Notes: generated by a model from the sequence alone, not told the origin. Shown: positions 1-9,387, numbered from the stretch's first letter. The stretch: 64,000 nucleotides of DNA from Pseudomonadota bacterium (GCA_026390555.1 JAPLFS010000064.1:1-64000), one strand, 5' to 3'. Numbers and translations: made by a program.

Positions 1-34
1 CTTTCTGCGCCAAGTATTTTTGTTGGAGTAATTT

Positions 35-460
35 ATGTTGCAGCCAAAGAAGCCACGTTATCGAAAGCAGATGAAGCTTTACCGACATCTGAAGATTAAA
101 GAGACGCGTGGCTGCAAGCTAGAGTTTGGAGAGTACGGTTTAAGAGCGATGGAGGCCGGTTGGGTAACTAACCGTCAGATCGAAGCCGCTCGTCAAACTA
201 TGGTTCGACACATTAAGCGTGGAGGTAAGGTCTGGATTAAGGTCTATCCAGATAAGCCGCTTACGAAGAAACCAGCCGAAGTACGAATGGGTAAGGGCAA
301 GGGCTCAGTAGAGCTCTGGGTAGCCGAGGTTAAAGCTGGCAAGATTATGTATGAGATCACAGGAGTTGCCGACAAGATAGCAACTGAGGCGCTTGAATTG
401 GCAGCTGCAAAGCTTCCAATCAAGACAAAGATCATAGTACGAACCAGCAGCTTGATTTAA
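35..460 (+). CDS. rplP: 50S ribosomal protein L16
   Basis: L16 (uL16) is a large-subunit protein near the A-site and peptidyl transferase centre. The 141-residue product has the usual family length and the typical start [12 protein letters not shown], followed by the conserved basic central segment and the GKGKG stretch near residues 87-91. A GGAG ribosome-binding site lies 7 bases before the ATG. It is followed by rpmC and rpsQ, as at the end of the S10 operon. The preceding gene, normally rpsC, lies outside the window. Confidence 0.97.
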   Translation: MLQPKKPRYRKQMKLYRHLKIKETRGCKLEFGEYGLRAMEAGWVTNRQIEAARQTMVRHIKRGGKVWIKVYPDKPLTKKPAEVRMGKGKGSVELWVAEVKAGKIMYEITGVADKIATEALELAAAKLPIKTKIIVRTSSLI

Positions 461-566
461 ATACAGAAAAACGGCATAGTTCCACCTCCTTTTTAGGGGT
501 AATTACTATGGGCAGTACTAGGCCCAGAGTTGTCTAGTTTGGCCATAGTGCGTAGGTAGTAAGTGT

Positions 567-782
567 ATGAAACGTAAAGAGTTTCTCAAAGAGATAGCAG
601 GGTTTGATAAAGGTGCTCTGCAAGAAAAAGCCAATAAATTGGCTGAAGATCTGATGCGCTTGCGCTTTAAGCAGGGGGCAAAACAGCTTGAGAAGGGGCA
701 CCTCCTTGGGCAGACACGCAAGGCGTTAGCACGGGTACAAACCGCGCTTACTAGCGCAAAGAGCGGGAAAGGTAAGGATTAA
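567..782 (+). CDS. rpmC: 50S ribosomal protein L29
   Basis: L29 (uL29) is a small helical protein near the polypeptide exit tunnel. The 71-residue product shows the family's two long helices with the core LMRLRFKQGAKQLEKGH and the following IARV-like segment (LARVQTALT). It lies between rplP and rpsQ as expected. The 106-bp gap after rplP is wide for this operon and holds no other gene that I can see. Confidence 0.95.
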   Translation: MKRKEFLKEIAGFDKGALQEKANKLAEDLMRLRFKQGAKQLEKGHLLGQTRKALARVQTALTSAKSGKGKD

Positions 783-846
783 GAGCAGTCCTCGGGTTAG
801 TTAAGGGCTTAATCGCCTTAGTGAATTCTGATTTTTATGGAACGTT

Positions 847-1185
847 ATGGCAGGCAGTAAGACGACAGATAGTAAGGTAACAACGAGTAAGGCGACAGAA
901 AAGGTAGCTAACCTTGTAGTTACCTCTCAAGAGCCCCGTGGCCAACGCAAGAGGCAGGACGGCGTCGTCGTTAGTAACAAGATGGAGAAGACGGTGGTTG
1001 TAGCCGTTGTTCGACAGGTTAAGCATGCTCTTTATGGCAAGTTCATCCGCAAGACCAAGAAGTTTTATGCACATGACGAGACGAAGCAGTGTGGAGTAGG
1101 CGATCGTGTTCGTATCGTCGAGACTCGACCGTTGAGCAAGCTCAAGAATTGGAAGATTGAGTCGATTCTCAATAAGGCAGATTAG
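847..1185 (+). CDS. rpsQ: 30S ribosomal protein S17 with N-terminal extension
   Basis: S17 (uS17) binds 16S rRNA in the small-subunit body. The conserved OB-fold core begins near residue 31 ([20 protein letters not shown]) and includes the late [15 protein letters not shown] motif. The 112-residue product is about 25-30 residues longer than usual because of a Thr/Lys/Ser-rich leader (residues 1-30). No good internal ATG with a ribosome-binding site precedes the core, so I kept the upstream ATG, which has only a weak TGGA. It closes the S10-operon part of the window. Confidence 0.93.
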   Translation: MAGSKTTDSKVTTSKATEKVANLVVTSQEPRGQRKRQDGVVVSNKMEKTVVVAVVRQVKHALYGKFIRKTKKFYAHDETKQCGVGDRVRIVETRPLSKLKNWKIESILNKAD

Positions 1186-1216
1186 CCACAGGATCTTTAG
1201 GGAGCGGTAAAGGGAT

Positions 1217-1585
1217 ATGATTCAGTTAAAGTCAATGCTTGATGTTGCAGATAACTCAGGCGCGAAAAAAGTAGTTTGCGTAAAGGTTCTTGGTGGCAGC
1301 CGCAGACGTTATGCGTCCGTTGGTGATGTGATTGTAGTTGCTATTAAAGAGGCAATTCCAAATTCCAAGATACCCAAGGGATCTGTTCACAAAGCAGTGA
1401 TAGTGCGAACAGCTAAGGCTATCTCGCGTGAGGACGGATCGTTTATCAAATTTGATGATAATAGCGCTGTTCTTATCGGTGCGACTATGGAGCCGATCGG
1501 AACCCGTATATTTGGACCGGTTGCTAGAGAGCTGCGCGGAAAGAAATTCATGAAGATCGTCTCATTAGCGCCAGAAGTGCTGTAA
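1217..1585 (+). CDS. rplN: 50S ribosomal protein L14
   Basis: L14 (uL14) is at the subunit interface. The 122-residue product has the exact family length, with the start [18 protein letters not shown] and the end [19 protein letters not shown], both characteristic. It is the first gene of the spc operon order and follows rpsQ by about 30 bp, so the S10 and spc gene sets appear to be read through together. Confidence 0.98.
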   Translation: MIQLKSMLDVADNSGAKKVVCVKVLGGSRRRYASVGDVIVVAIKEAIPNSKIPKGSVHKAVIVRTAKAISREDGSFIKFDDNSAVLIGATMEPIGTRIFGPVARELRGKKFMKIVSLAPEVL

Positions 1586-1603
1586 TACAAAACGAGGTGT
1601 AAG

Positions 1604-1996
1604 GTGGTCGTAAAGAAGTCCGATAAAGAGAAAACCAAGCCAACTCCAACCACACTCCGCAAGGGTGACCTGGTTATGGTTATCGCTGGTGGAAACAAAA
1701 CAAAGCGCCGGATTAAGGGCAAAGTTGCAAAGATCAAAGAGATCGTAGGTGCTAAGAATGACCGAGTGATCCTTGATGGGTTAAACATCTTCACGCGCAA
1801 TAAGAAGGCTACTAAGCCAGGCGAAGAGGGTGGAAAAGTTCAAGTGGAGAAGTCAGTACATATCTCAAATGTAATGTACTACGTCGAGCAATTGAAGAAG
1901 CCGGTGCGCCTTGTAAGGAGCACATCAGCGGATGGAAAGCGTGTTCGTGGATACAAGGATCCATCGAGCAAAATTTTTGTAGCGCTTGAAGCGTAA
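1604..1996 (+). CDS. rplX: 50S ribosomal protein L24
   Basis: L24 (uL24) is an assembly-initiator protein of the large subunit. The product has a KOW-type segment ([18 protein letters not shown], about residues 18-35), followed by KGKVAKI. It starts at GTG, preceded by GAGGTGTAAG. At 130 residues it is longer than the usual 100-110, with a charged N-terminal lead of about 17 residues and an extended C-terminus. Confidence 0.95.
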   Translation: MVVKKSDKEKTKPTPTTLRKGDLVMVIAGGNKTKRRIKGKVAKIKEIVGAKNDRVILDGLNIFTRNKKATKPGEEGGKVQVEKSVHISNVMYYVEQLKKPVRLVRSTSADGKRVRGYKDPSSKIFVALEA

Positions 1997-2019
1997 TTAG
2001 AGATCTGGATAGGGGTGTT

Positions 2020-2583
2020 ATGAGTCGTTTGGCGGAGCACTATAAGCAGACTGTTGTTCCTGCATTGATGAAGAAGTTTAACTATTCATCACCGATGCAG
2101 GTTCCAAAGCTAGAGAAGATCGTTCTCAATACTGGCGTTGGTGATGCAGTTAATAATTCAAAGTCGATTCAGTTCGTTGAGTATGCGATGACGCAGATCA
2201 GTGGACAGAAGCCGGTTGTAACACGTGCAAAGAAGTCGATAGCTTCTTTTAAATTGCGCGAAGGTTTGCCGATCGGAGTGATGGTTACCATGCGTAAGAA
2301 GAAGATGCACGCGTTTCTGGATCGATTAATATCAGTAGCTCTTCCACGAGTACGTGACTTTCGCGGTGTTCCTCGTAAGGGCTTTGATGGACGTGGTAAC
2401 TACACGATGGGAATCAAGGAGCAGATCGTGTTCCCTGAGATTGAAATTGAAAAGCTCGATACTATTCGCGGCATGGACGTTACTTTCGTTACATCAGCCA
2501 AGACAGACGAAGAGGGCATGGAGCTGTTAGAGCTCATGGGGATGCCGTTCCGCAAGGTAGTAGCTAAGGAAATAGAGTTATGA
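2020..2583 (+). CDS. rplE: 50S ribosomal protein L5
   Basis: L5 (uL5) binds 5S rRNA in the central protuberance. The 187-residue product has the family's usual length and core motifs, including [16 protein letters not shown] and [16 protein letters not shown]. Its stop codon overlaps the rpsH start by 4 bases (ATGA), which predicts translational coupling. The usual neighbour rpsN (S14) is not between them. Confidence 0.98.
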   Translation: MSRLAEHYKQTVVPALMKKFNYSSPMQVPKLEKIVLNTGVGDAVNNSKSIQFVEYAMTQISGQKPVVTRAKKSIASFKLREGLPIGVMVTMRKKKMHAFLDRLISVALPRVRDFRGVPRKGFDGRGNYTMGIKEQIVFPEIEIEKLDTIRGMDVTFVTSAKTDEEGMELLELMGMPFRKVVAKEIEL

Positions 2584-2978
2584 TAAACGACCACATCTCC
2601 GACATGATTACCCGTATCAGGAACAGCCAACGCGCTGGCCACAGATCTGTTATTGTTACATCAGCCAAGTTAAACAAGAGCGTGCTTGAGGTTCTTAAGC
2701 GCGAGGGACTGATCGAGGGGTTCGAATCCGTTAAGGTAGAAGATGGACCAGACGCTATTCGTGTTGGTCTTAAATACTACTCAAGCGGACGTCCAGTTAT
2801 CACTAAGGTCGTGAGAGTTTCGCGCCCTGGGTGTCGCAAGTATTCATCTACTGAGAATTTGCCGCGCGTAAGTAGCGGTCTCGGTATCTCAATCGTTTCA
2901 ACGTCGAGAGGCGTAATGGCTGACCACGAGGCTCGTAAGATGCACGTGGGCGGTGAAGTAATAGCGCTCTTCGGATAG
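2580..2978 (+). CDS. rpsH: 30S ribosomal protein S8
   Basis: S8 (uS8) is a central 16S-rRNA-binding protein and, in well-studied bacteria, the translational repressor of the spc operon. The 132-residue product starts [20 protein letters not shown] and has the C-terminal signature [14 protein letters not shown]. It overlaps rplE by 4 bases, directly joined without rpsN. Confidence 0.98.
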   Translation: MINDHISDMITRIRNSQRAGHRSVIVTSAKLNKSVLEVLKREGLIEGFESVKVEDGPDAIRVGLKYYSSGRPVITKVVRVSRPGCRKYSSTENLPRVSSGLGISIVSTSRGVMADHEARKMHVGGEVIALFG

Positions 2979-2994
2979 TTTTTAGAGGTGTTTC

Positions 2995-3546
2995 ATGTCA
3001 CGTATAGGTAAGTTACCTGTTGCCCTTCCGCAAGGAGTAAAGGGCTTTGTTGCTGGTAATATAGTTACAGTTGAAGGCCCTAGGGGCAAATTGAACTTCA
3101 CCATTCGAAATGGTGTAAAGATAGATGTCATCGACGAGAAACTTGTTTTCTCTATCATTGGCACTGATGGCATTGGCACTGATAGGCAGGCTAAAGCTGA
3201 CTACGGCACTGCGCGCGCTACTTTGAACAATATGGTTCATGGTGTAAGCAAGGGATGGACTCGAGTTCTTGAGCTAGTTGGCGTAGGATTTGTTGCTAAG
3301 CTTCAGGGTAACAGCATCGTGCTGGCGGTTGGATTCTCGCACGAAGTTACGATGGAGATTCCTAACGGTATCAAGGCTGTTGTTACCAAAACCAAGATCG
3401 AACTTGAGTCGACTGATCGGGAGCTTTTGGGAACGTTCGCAGCCAAGATTCGCCAAGTTCAGCCTCCTGAGCCATACCTCGGAAAGGGTATTAAGTATTC
3501 GGATGAGAAGGTTCGTCGTAAGGCCGGTAAGACCGGTAAGAAGTAA
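2995..3546 (+). CDS. rplF: 50S ribosomal protein L6
   Basis: L6 (uL6) is a two-domain protein near the factor-binding site. The 183-residue product starts MSRIGKLPVALPQGV. It contains VGVGFVAKLQGN at the domain junction and ends with the signature PEPYLGKGIKYSDEKVRRKAG. The ATG follows TTTTTAGAGGTG by a normal spacing. Confidence 0.98.
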   Translation: MSRIGKLPVALPQGVKGFVAGNIVTVEGPRGKLNFTIRNGVKIDVIDEKLVFSIIGTDGIGTDRQAKADYGTARATLNNMVHGVSKGWTRVLELVGVGFVAKLQGNSIVLAVGFSHEVTMEIPNGIKAVVTKTKIELESTDRELLGTFAAKIRQVQPPEPYLGKGIKYSDEKVRRKAGKTGKK

Positions 3547-3601
3547 GATTAATAACTAGAACTCAGTATAACTAGAACGCAGTAGGGGAATTAGGTGCCT
3601 T

Positions 3602-4015
3602 ATGGCCACACAGAATAAAAAAATAGCTTCAAGCCCTCGTCATAAGAGGAAGCTTAAGATTCGAAGGAAGATAGTTGGGACGGTCGAGAGGCCACGCCTA
3701 AGCATATTCAGAAGCTCAAAGCATACGTATGCACAGCTCATCGCTGATGAGACTAGAGCTACTATTGCTAGCGCTTCAACCCTCGACAAGGATGTTCAGG
3801 CTGAGATAGCTAAGTTGGTAAAGGCAGCTGAGGCTAATGATAGCAAGTCGAGCACTAAGTCTGTAATCGCTGCTCGTGCAGTTGGAATTATTTTGGCAGG
3901 ACGCTCTAAGATAGCAAAAGTTCAACAGGTAGTATTTGATCGAAACGGCTTTCTCTACACCGGACGGGTTAAGGCCCTTGCAGATGGTGCTCGAGATGGT
4001 GGTTTGGAATTTTAG
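3602..4015 (+). CDS. rplR: 50S ribosomal protein L18
   Basis: L18 (uL18) binds 5S rRNA. The basic N-terminus [10 protein letters not shown] and the motif [18 protein letters not shown] are characteristic, as is the end [26 protein letters not shown]. At 137 residues it is about 15-20 residues longer than typical. The extra residues fall in the region after [12 protein letters not shown] (about residues 65-90). Confidence 0.96.
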   Translation: MATQNKKIASSPRHKRKLKIRRKIVGTVERPRLSIFRSSKHTYAQLIADETRATIASASTLDKDVQAEIAKLVKAAEANDSKSSTKSVIAARAVGIILAGRSKIAKVQQVVFDRNGFLYTGRVKALADGARDGGLEF

Positions 4016-4026
4016 TTCGGAGATGT

Positions 4027-4563
4027 ATGGCTTTTAAAGATACGCTCGATAAGCGCAGAGTTACTATAGACCAATGTGGTGAGTTAACCGATAAAACGGT
4101 TTTCGTTAACCGTGTTTCTAAGGTTGTAAAGGGTGGTCGTCGCTTCAGCTTCAGCGCCCTTGTTGTAACCGGAGATGGTCGTGGGCACATAGGCTTTGGT
4201 CTCGGTAAATCAGCTGAGGTTCCTGAGGCTATTCGTAAGGCATCAGAGCAGGCTCGCAAGAGACTGATCAAGGTACCTCTTAAGGGGAGTACTATTCCGC
4301 ATGATGTGCTTGGAAAGGCTGGTCCTTCTGATATAGTAATGAAGCCAGCTGCACCTGGAACTGGCGTTATCGCCGGGGCTTCAGTTCGTGCAGTTATGGA
4401 CGTATGTGGTATTAAGGATATCCGTACGAAGTGTCTCGGCTCGACTACGCCGCAGAACGTTATCCAAGCTACTATTGCAGGATTCCTCATGTTAGAGGAG
4501 CCAGAGGTTGTGGCATCTATGCGCGGAATTAAACTTGAGGACATGGGATACCATCCATATTAA
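4027..4563 (+). CDS. rpsE: 30S ribosomal protein S5
   Basis: S5 (uS5) takes part in decoding fidelity. The 178-residue product shows the N-terminal double-stranded-RNA-binding domain ([24 protein letters not shown]) with the G-rich loop [21 protein letters not shown] second S5 domain follows with [19 protein letters not shown]. It lies 11 bases after rplR. Confidence 0.98.
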   Translation: MAFKDTLDKRRVTIDQCGELTDKTVFVNRVSKVVKGGRRFSFSALVVTGDGRGHIGFGLGKSAEVPEAIRKASEQARKRLIKVPLKGSTIPHDVLGKAGPSDIVMKPAAPGTGVIAGASVRAVMDVCGIKDIRTKCLGSTTPQNVIQATIAGFLMLEEPEVVASMRGIKLEDMGYHPY

Positions 4564-4591
4564 GTTAGTATTAAATTAAGAGCGGTGTTGT

Positions 4592-4774
4592 ATGAGTAAG
4601 GTAATCATTAAGCAGATACGGAGTGATATCGGACGTTCCCCAGGTGTTAGAAGCACCCTAAAGGCGATCGGTTTAGGCCGTATAAGTAAGCAGCGTGAAA
4701 TTACGCTTAACGATGCGACCAAGGGTATGATCAAGAAGGTCGAGTACCTACTTGAGGTCACACCAGTTAAGTAA
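4592..4774 (+). CDS. rpmD: 50S ribosomal protein L30
   Basis: L30 (uL30) is a small protein on the large subunit. The 60-residue product has the family length and the core RSDIGRSPGVRSTLKAIGLG. It sits between rpsE and rplO in the canonical order. Confidence 0.96.
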   Translation: MSKVIIKQIRSDIGRSPGVRSTLKAIGLGRISKQREITLNDATKGMIKKVEYLLEVTPVK

Positions 4775-4818
4775 TTCCGGTTAGCTAAATTAGTATCAAG
4801 AAAGCAGTGGGGGCTCAT

Positions 4819-5304
4819 ATGGCCAATGAAAATTTAACTCTAAACACCCTTAAGTCTAATCCAGGAGCTCGCAAGCTTCGTACCCGCGTAGGGCGGGGGG
4901 AGGGCTCTGGACATGGAAAGACCTCTGGTCGCGGAGGAAAGGGACAAACAGCTCGTTCTGGAGGCGGTGTTCGTCCAGGATTTGAGGGAGGTCAGATGCC
5001 TCTTTATCGACGTATCCCGAAGGTTGGATTCGTATCTCGTGAGGGAATTCGTGGTAACAACGAATATAGTATCGTTCGTCTCTCAGTGTTAGAGCGCCTC
5101 GATAACGGCACTACCGTTGATATTCAGACCGTCTTGGATCTTGGCTACGCTAAGAAGAGCTCGCAGCAGCGGGCTGGTATTAAGATCCTAGCTGATAACG
5201 CGGAATTCACTAAGAAGCTACACATTAAGGTACATGCGATCTCGGCTAATGCTAAGGCGCGTGTTGAGGCAGCAGGCGGAACGGTGGAGCTTCTCTCTGA
5301 GTAG
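4819..5304 (+). CDS. rplO: 50S ribosomal protein L15
   Basis: L15 (uL15) is a late-assembly large-subunit protein. The glycine-rich N-terminal part (TRVGRGEGSGHGKTSGRGGK) and the segment PGFEGGQMPLYRRIPKVGF are diagnostic. I start at the ATG at 4819, giving MANENLTLNTL and 161 residues, rather than the in-frame GTG 12 bases upstream, because a G-rich ribosome-binding site sits just ahead of the ATG. A terminator follows, so this is the last gene of the spc unit here. Confidence 0.97.
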   Translation: MANENLTLNTLKSNPGARKLRTRVGRGEGSGHGKTSGRGGKGQTARSGGGVRPGFEGGQMPLYRRIPKVGFVSREGIRGNNEYSIVRLSVLERLDNGTTVDIQTVLDLGYAKKSSQQRAGIKILADNAEFTKKLHIKVHAISANAKARVEAAGGTVELLSE

Positions 5305-5362
5305 TAACGTCAAAGACTAGATGTTTTTCTTTGCGATGTTTTTTTCTTTATATTAGTTAAAG

Positions 5363-5391
5363 ACGGCTCCCTTCTTTGGAGCCGTTTTTTT
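5363..5391 (+). terminator. Rho-independent terminator after rplO
   Basis: A perfect 8-bp stem (ACGGCTCC / GGAGCCGT) with a 7-base loop is followed directly by seven T residues. It lies 59 bases after the rplO stop and about 100 bases before secY. It should therefore end or attenuate spc transcription before secY, which in most bacteria is co-transcribed with rplO. Confidence 0.9.
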
Positions 5392-5492
5392 GTTACTGCA
5401 ATATCCAGCATAATTTTCGAAGATCTCTTGTGCTGCATAGTTGCCATAGTTGTAGTATCAATGGTGCAAGATAACAAAATAATGAGGATTAG

Positions 5493-6827
5493 ATGAGTGG
5501 TATCGCGCAACTGTTTCAGATTCCAGAGCTAAAGAAACGCCTGCTCTTCACGATCTCAATGTTGGCGGTATACCGTTTTGGTGTGTTCGTATCGACACCT
5601 GGTGTTGACGTTGACGCCATTCACCGCATGTTTGAAGACAACGCCAATACCATCTTTGGCCTGATAAACCTCTTCTCAGGAGGAGCCCTAGAACAGTTCT
5701 CGATCTTCACACTCGGAATATCCCCCTATATTACGGTTTCAATTATTATCCAGCTCCTCTCGCCGAGCATTCCGTATCTTGAAAATTTAAAGAAGGAGGG
5801 CGACGCAGGGCGACGAGTTATTACACGTTACACACGACAGGGGACTATCCTGCTGGCGCTCTTTCAGGGCTTTATGATCGCGCGCGCCCTTGAGTCACGC
5901 GGGCTTGCCACTCCAAGCCTCTCGTTTGAGCTCGTTACGATGATAACATTGACCGCAGGAACCGCCTTTATTATGTGGCTCGGAGAGCAGATTACTGAGC
6001 GTGGGCTTGGAAACGGAACGAGCATCATAATCTTTGCTGGTATCGCTGCCCGCATGCCATCTGTCTTCGGTTCAACCATTGAGTTGGCTAGAACGGGGGA
6101 GATGTCGCCATTTTCGATCCTATTTATACTAGCATTCTCACTCTTTACCATCTATGCGATTATCTTTGTTGAGCGCTCGCACCGTAAAATTCCAGTGCAG
6201 TATCCACGCCGTGTTGTTGGTAATAGGAGCTCGCTGGCACAAACGCAGTACATGCCCCTTAAAGTCAACATGACTGGAGTAATACCACCGATATTTTCCT
6301 CGGCTATTATGATGTTGCCAGCAACGCTTGTAGCAGTTATTCCAAGCCTCTCTATGTCAGTCTTCGGGCAGCTCTTTACGCCGGGCGCGTGGGGATATGA
6401 ACTGCTCTATGTCGGCCTGATAGTGCTTTTCAGCTATTTCTACACAGCGGTAGTTTTTAATCCGGTTGAGGTGGCAGAGAATCTCAAGAAGAACGGGGGC
6501 TTTATTCCGCTGGTACGACCAGGGGCAGAGACGGCCGATTACCTCTACGGCGTTCTTAATCGCCTGACCCTATGGGGTTCGATCTATATCTCGGCGGTGT
6601 GCGTTATCCCACAGGTCGTGTACATCAACATGGGTGCATCGCAATTTGCTTACGTATTTGGTGGAACTGCTGTGTTGATCGTAGTGGGCGTAACGTTAGA
6701 TACCGCATCTCAGATCGAGTCGATGCTAGTTGCTCGCAACTATGAGAGCTTTATGTCGCGCTCATCTAAGGGGCGTGGCGGCGTCGGCTCCGCGAGCTAT
6801 GGGCGTAATCGCTTAGCAAGAAAGTAA
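5493..6827 (+). CDS. secY: Protein translocase subunit SecY
   Basis: SecY is the channel subunit of the Sec translocon in the inner membrane. The 444-residue product has about ten hydrophobic segments. It carries family motifs such as ELKKRLLFTISMLAVYRFGV at the start, LGISPYITVSIIIQLL and the C-terminal loop PVEVAENLKKNGGFIPLVRPG. The ATG follows AATGAGGATTAG. The terminator upstream suggests it has its own promoter in the 100-bp gap, but I see no clear -35/-10 pair. Confidence 0.98.
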   Translation: MSGIAQLFQIPELKKRLLFTISMLAVYRFGVFVSTPGVDVDAIHRMFEDNANTIFGLINLFSGGALEQFSIFTLGISPYITVSIIIQLLSPSIPYLENLKKEGDAGRRVITRYTRQGTILLALFQGFMIARALESRGLATPSLSFELVTMITLTAGTAFIMWLGEQITERGLGNGTSIIIFAGIAARMPSVFGSTIELARTGEMSPFSILFILAFSLFTIYAIIFVERSHRKIPVQYPRRVVGNRSSLAQTQYMPLKVNMTGVIPPIFSSAIMMLPATLVAVIPSLSMSVFGQLFTPGAWGYELLYVGLIVLFSYFYTAVVFNPVEVAENLKKNGGFIPLVRPGAETADYLYGVLNRLTLWGSIYISAVCVIPQVVYINMGASQFAYVFGGTAVLIVVGVTLDTASQIESMLVARNYESFMSRSSKGRGGVGSASYGRNRLARK

Positions 6828-6871
6828 AATAGTACGAAAGTAAAACTATCTGGATTTATTGCGGTATCTTT

Positions 6872-7435
6872 ATGAGGATCGTTCTCTTAGGACCACCAGG
6901 CGCTGGGAAAGGTACACAGGCCCTTCTGCTTTGCAAGAAATATGGCATCCCTCATATCTCAACCGGAGATATGTTGCGTGAGCAGGTAGCGTCTGCTTCC
7001 GAGTTGGGATTAAAAATTAAGTCGGTGCTTGATGCTGGCGAGCTTGTTACCGACGAACTCGTTATGCAGGTTGTAGAGGCGCGACTTCGCAAGGCTGACT
7101 GTCTGCCGGGCTTCCTATTAGATGGGGTTCCAAGAACGGTTGTTCAGGCAGAGATCTTAAGTGATTTTCTTAAGCGCTCAGAGATAGCGCTCTCTGGCGT
7201 CGTTCAGCTTACGGTCCCAGAGGAGGTGTTGCTCGACCGAATTCGCCATCGGGGCGGGGCAGGGGCGCGCAGCGATGATACCGCCGAGGTGGCAGCGCAT
7301 AGATTGCAGGTATACTGGACTCAGACAGCCCCCGTAGCGGGCTATTATCGCCAGCACGGGCTTCTGAAAGAGGTTGCTGGGGTTGGCACTGTAGAAGAGG
7401 TCTCAGGGCGTATGTGCGCTGTATTGGAGAGTTAG
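6872..7435 (+). CDS. adk: Adenylate kinase, short-LID form
   Basis: Adenylate kinase interconverts ATP, AMP and ADP in the cytoplasm. The P-loop GPPGAGKGTQ (about residues 7-16), the AMP-site segment HISTGDMLRE and the motif GFLLDGVPRTVVQAE are present. The LID is short (GGAGARSDDTAEV), so there is no zinc-finger-like insertion, and the length is 187 residues. It follows secY by 44 bp as in the conserved secY-adk pair. The usual next genes map and infA are absent. Confidence 0.96.
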   Translation: MRIVLLGPPGAGKGTQALLLCKKYGIPHISTGDMLREQVASASELGLKIKSVLDAGELVTDELVMQVVEARLRKADCLPGFLLDGVPRTVVQAEILSDFLKRSEIALSGVVQLTVPEEVLLDRIRHRGGAGARSDDTAEVAAHRLQVYWTQTAPVAGYYRQHGLLKEVAGVGTVEEVSGRMCAVLES

Positions 7436-7773
7436 GGCTAATTTGAGCGAGGCTATTTGGGGCCCAGTAGCATAGCCCCATAAGCGCAGAGTCTGGGAAT
7501 AAGGGAAATAACTGAAAAAACCCTTCAAAACAAAGCCATACCACCGGAAAACGGACCACTGAGGGGGGTGGAGGGGTTGTAATGGCTGTAAAAAAATGTA
7601 GAATCTGGCGTCCTTGAACAGGACTTTTGTTCTCTGGAGGTATTTTTACCTCCATTGAGATCGGCTTCTATGTAGATAACCACTTGATTTGGGTGGATTT
7701 ATTATTTGACGAATAAGAGTAATCGTAGCTGTTCGGAAGCCCTTGTTCTTAGATCTTATTGTGGAGAGATGTT
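7436..7773 (+). other. Intergenic region adk-rpmJ with two hairpins
   Basis: There is no convincing gene in these 338 bases. Two inverted repeats stand out. A 5-bp stem at 7610-7624 is followed by TTTTG, a weak terminator candidate. An 8-bp perfect stem with a TTTT loop lies at 7635-7654 (TGGAGGTA / TACCTCCA). The second stem hides a GGAGG-like sequence. The region could hold the end of the adk transcript and the promoter and leader of the alpha operon; no strong sigma70 promoter was visible. Confidence 0.5.
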
Positions 7774-7890
7774 GTGAAAGTTAGAGCGTCTGTAAAGCCA
7801 ATTTGTACTCACTGTAAGATCATTAAGCGCAGAGGCACGATCTTTGTTTTCTGTAGCCGTACGCCTAAGCATAAGCAGCGTCAGGGATAA
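7774..7890 (+). CDS. rpmJ: 50S ribosomal protein L36
   Basis: L36 (bL36) is a tiny zinc-binding large-subunit protein. The 38-residue product begins at GTG ([20 protein letters not shown]) and keeps the metal-binding pattern with Cys11, Cys14, Cys27 and His33. A GGAGAG ribosome-binding site lies 5 bases before the start. It leads the alpha operon (rpsM, rpsK, rpsD, rpoA, rplQ), as is common. Confidence 0.96.
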   Translation: MKVRASVKPICTHCKIIKRRGTIFVFCSRTPKHKQRQG

Positions 7891-7913
7891 TTGTAGTTAG
7901 GAGTTTTTAAGAC

Positions 7914-8297
7914 ATGCCACGTATTGCAGGTGTTGATCTTCCGCGTAACAAGAGAGTCATTCGCGGACTTACGTATATTTACGGAATTGGGATTACTAAA
8001 TCTAAATCCATTCTTAGTGAAGCAGGGATCGAGGAGAGCGTTCGAACTGATAACCTTACTGAGGAGCAGGTCGATAAGATCCGTAAGATCATAGAGCGTC
8101 GCGAGAAGGTTGAGGGAGATCTTCGCCGTGAATTGTCGGCATCGCTCAAGCGTTTGATGGATCTCGGTTGTTATCGTGGTCTGCGTCATCGTAAGAATCT
8201 TCCAGCGCGTGGTCAACGTACCCGCACAAATGCTCGTACGAGAAAGGGTCCTCGTCGTGCTCCGATTACTGGTAAGAAGGCAGCGACCAAGACCTAG
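7914..8297 (+). CDS. rpsM: 30S ribosomal protein S13
   Basis: S13 (uS13) is at the small-subunit head and contacts the P-site tRNA. The 127-residue product starts [21 protein letters not shown], contains the helix-hairpin-helix-like segment [12 protein letters not shown] and ends with the basic tail [23 protein letters not shown] lies 9 bases before the ATG. Confidence 0.98.
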   Translation: MPRIAGVDLPRNKRVIRGLTYIYGIGITKSKSILSEAGIEESVRTDNLTEEQVDKIRKIIERREKVEGDLRRELSASLKRLMDLGCYRGLRHRKNLPARGQRTRTNARTRKGPRRAPITGKKAATKT

Positions 8298-8336
8298 TAG
8301 TTAATTAATATTTCATATCCTAGTAAGGAGTAGTTT

Positions 8337-8741
8337 GTGGCAGATGCGCGAGTAGCTGGTTCAACAGCAGTTAAAAAGAAAAAGACAAAGAGGAACGTCC
8401 CAGTTGGCGTTGCTCATATTCAGGCAACCTTTAATAATACGATAGTAACGATTACCGATCCCGCTGGTAATGTGCTTGCAACGTCGAGCTGTGGAGCCAA
8501 TGGCTTCAAGGGTTCGCGTAAGTCGACACCGTTTGCGGCTCAGGTTGCAGGTGATGTTGCGGCTCGCAAGGCTAGGGAGTCTGGAATCCGTTCATTAACC
8601 GTTCGTATTAAGGGACCAGGTTCGGGACGTGAGTCAGCTCTAAGAGCGCTCCACCTTGCTGGGATTCAGGTTACGTTAATCAAAGATATTACGCCGGTTC
8701 CGCACAACGGTTGCCGTGCAAGAAAGAGTCGTCGAGTTTAA
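8337..8741 (+). CDS. rpsK: 30S ribosomal protein S11
   Basis: S11 (uS11) lies on the small-subunit platform. The product contains [19 protein letters not shown] and ends [13 protein letters not shown], both diagnostic. The start is GTG with a strong AAGGAG 7 bases upstream. The length is 134 residues, with a short Lys-rich N-terminal lead before the conserved core. Confidence 0.97.
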   Translation: MADARVAGSTAVKKKKTKRNVPVGVAHIQATFNNTIVTITDPAGNVLATSSCGANGFKGSRKSTPFAAQVAGDVAARKARESGIRSLTVRIKGPGSGRESALRALHLAGIQVTLIKDITPVPHNGCRARKSRRV

Positions 8742-8760
8742 TAAATAGAGGCGTTGGATC

Positions 8761-9387
8761 ATGGCAAGGTATTGCGGACCAGTTTGTAGATTGTGTCGAA
8801 GAGAGGGCGAGAAGCTCTTCCTTAAAGGTGAGCGTTGCTACACCGGGAAGTGCTCCGTTGAGAAACGTGAGGGTGGGCCGGGCCAGCATGGTCGTGGTCG
8901 CCAAACCTTCTCGAACTTCAAGATACAGCTTCGTGAGAAGCAGAAGGTAAAGAGGACGTACGGACTACTCGAGACCCAGTTCCACGGTGTATTCGAAAGA
9001 GCCGCAGGGACAAAGGGCGTAACCGGCACAGAGTTGCTTGTTCTGCTTGAGCGTCGTCTAGATAACATCGTGTACCGTCTCGGTTTAGGTTCTTCGCGTA
9101 GGCAGGCACGTCAGATCGTTAATCATGGGCATGTGCTTGTGAACGGCAAACGTGTCTCAATTCCATCATACACCACCTCTCCGGGGGATGTTGTAGAGGT
9201 GGCCGAGCGCAGTAAGAAAAATCCACTTGTGGTGGCAGGAATGGAGGCAGCTCGTTCGCGAGTTATTCCCGACTGGCTATCACTTGATCAGCAGGCAGTT
9301 CGCGGAACGATTAACTCAGCACCAACTCGGGAGCAGTTGCCCCCGACGATACGCGAGCAGCTAATAGTAGAATTGTACTCAAGGTAG
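8761..9387 (+). CDS. rpsD: 30S ribosomal protein S4, zinc-binding type
   Basis: S4 (uS4) is a primary 16S rRNA binder and, in model bacteria, the regulator of the alpha operon. The 208-residue product has the Cys-rich N-terminus of the zinc-containing S4 type (CGPVCRLCRREG plus later cysteines around residues 26-31). It also has an S4 RNA-binding domain (LERRLDNIVYRLGLGSSRRQ, about residues 98-117). It lies 19 bases after rpsK. Confidence 0.98.
   Translation: MARYCGPVCRLCRREGEKLFLKGERCYTGKCSVEKREGGPGQHGRGRQTFSNFKIQLREKQKVKRTYGLLETQFHGVFERAAGTKGVTGTELLVLLERRLDNIVYRLGLGSSRRQARQIVNHGHVLVNGKRVSIPSYTTSPGDVVEVAERSKKNPLVVAGMEAARSRVIPDWLSLDQQAVRGTINSAPTREQLPPTIREQLIVELYSR

Noticed and set aside
7209-7655. 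Open frame of 148 codons on the - strand over the end of adk and the following gap
   Set aside because: It overlaps the whole 3' half of adk in the opposite strand, has poor ribosome-binding context and composition like an antisense shadow.
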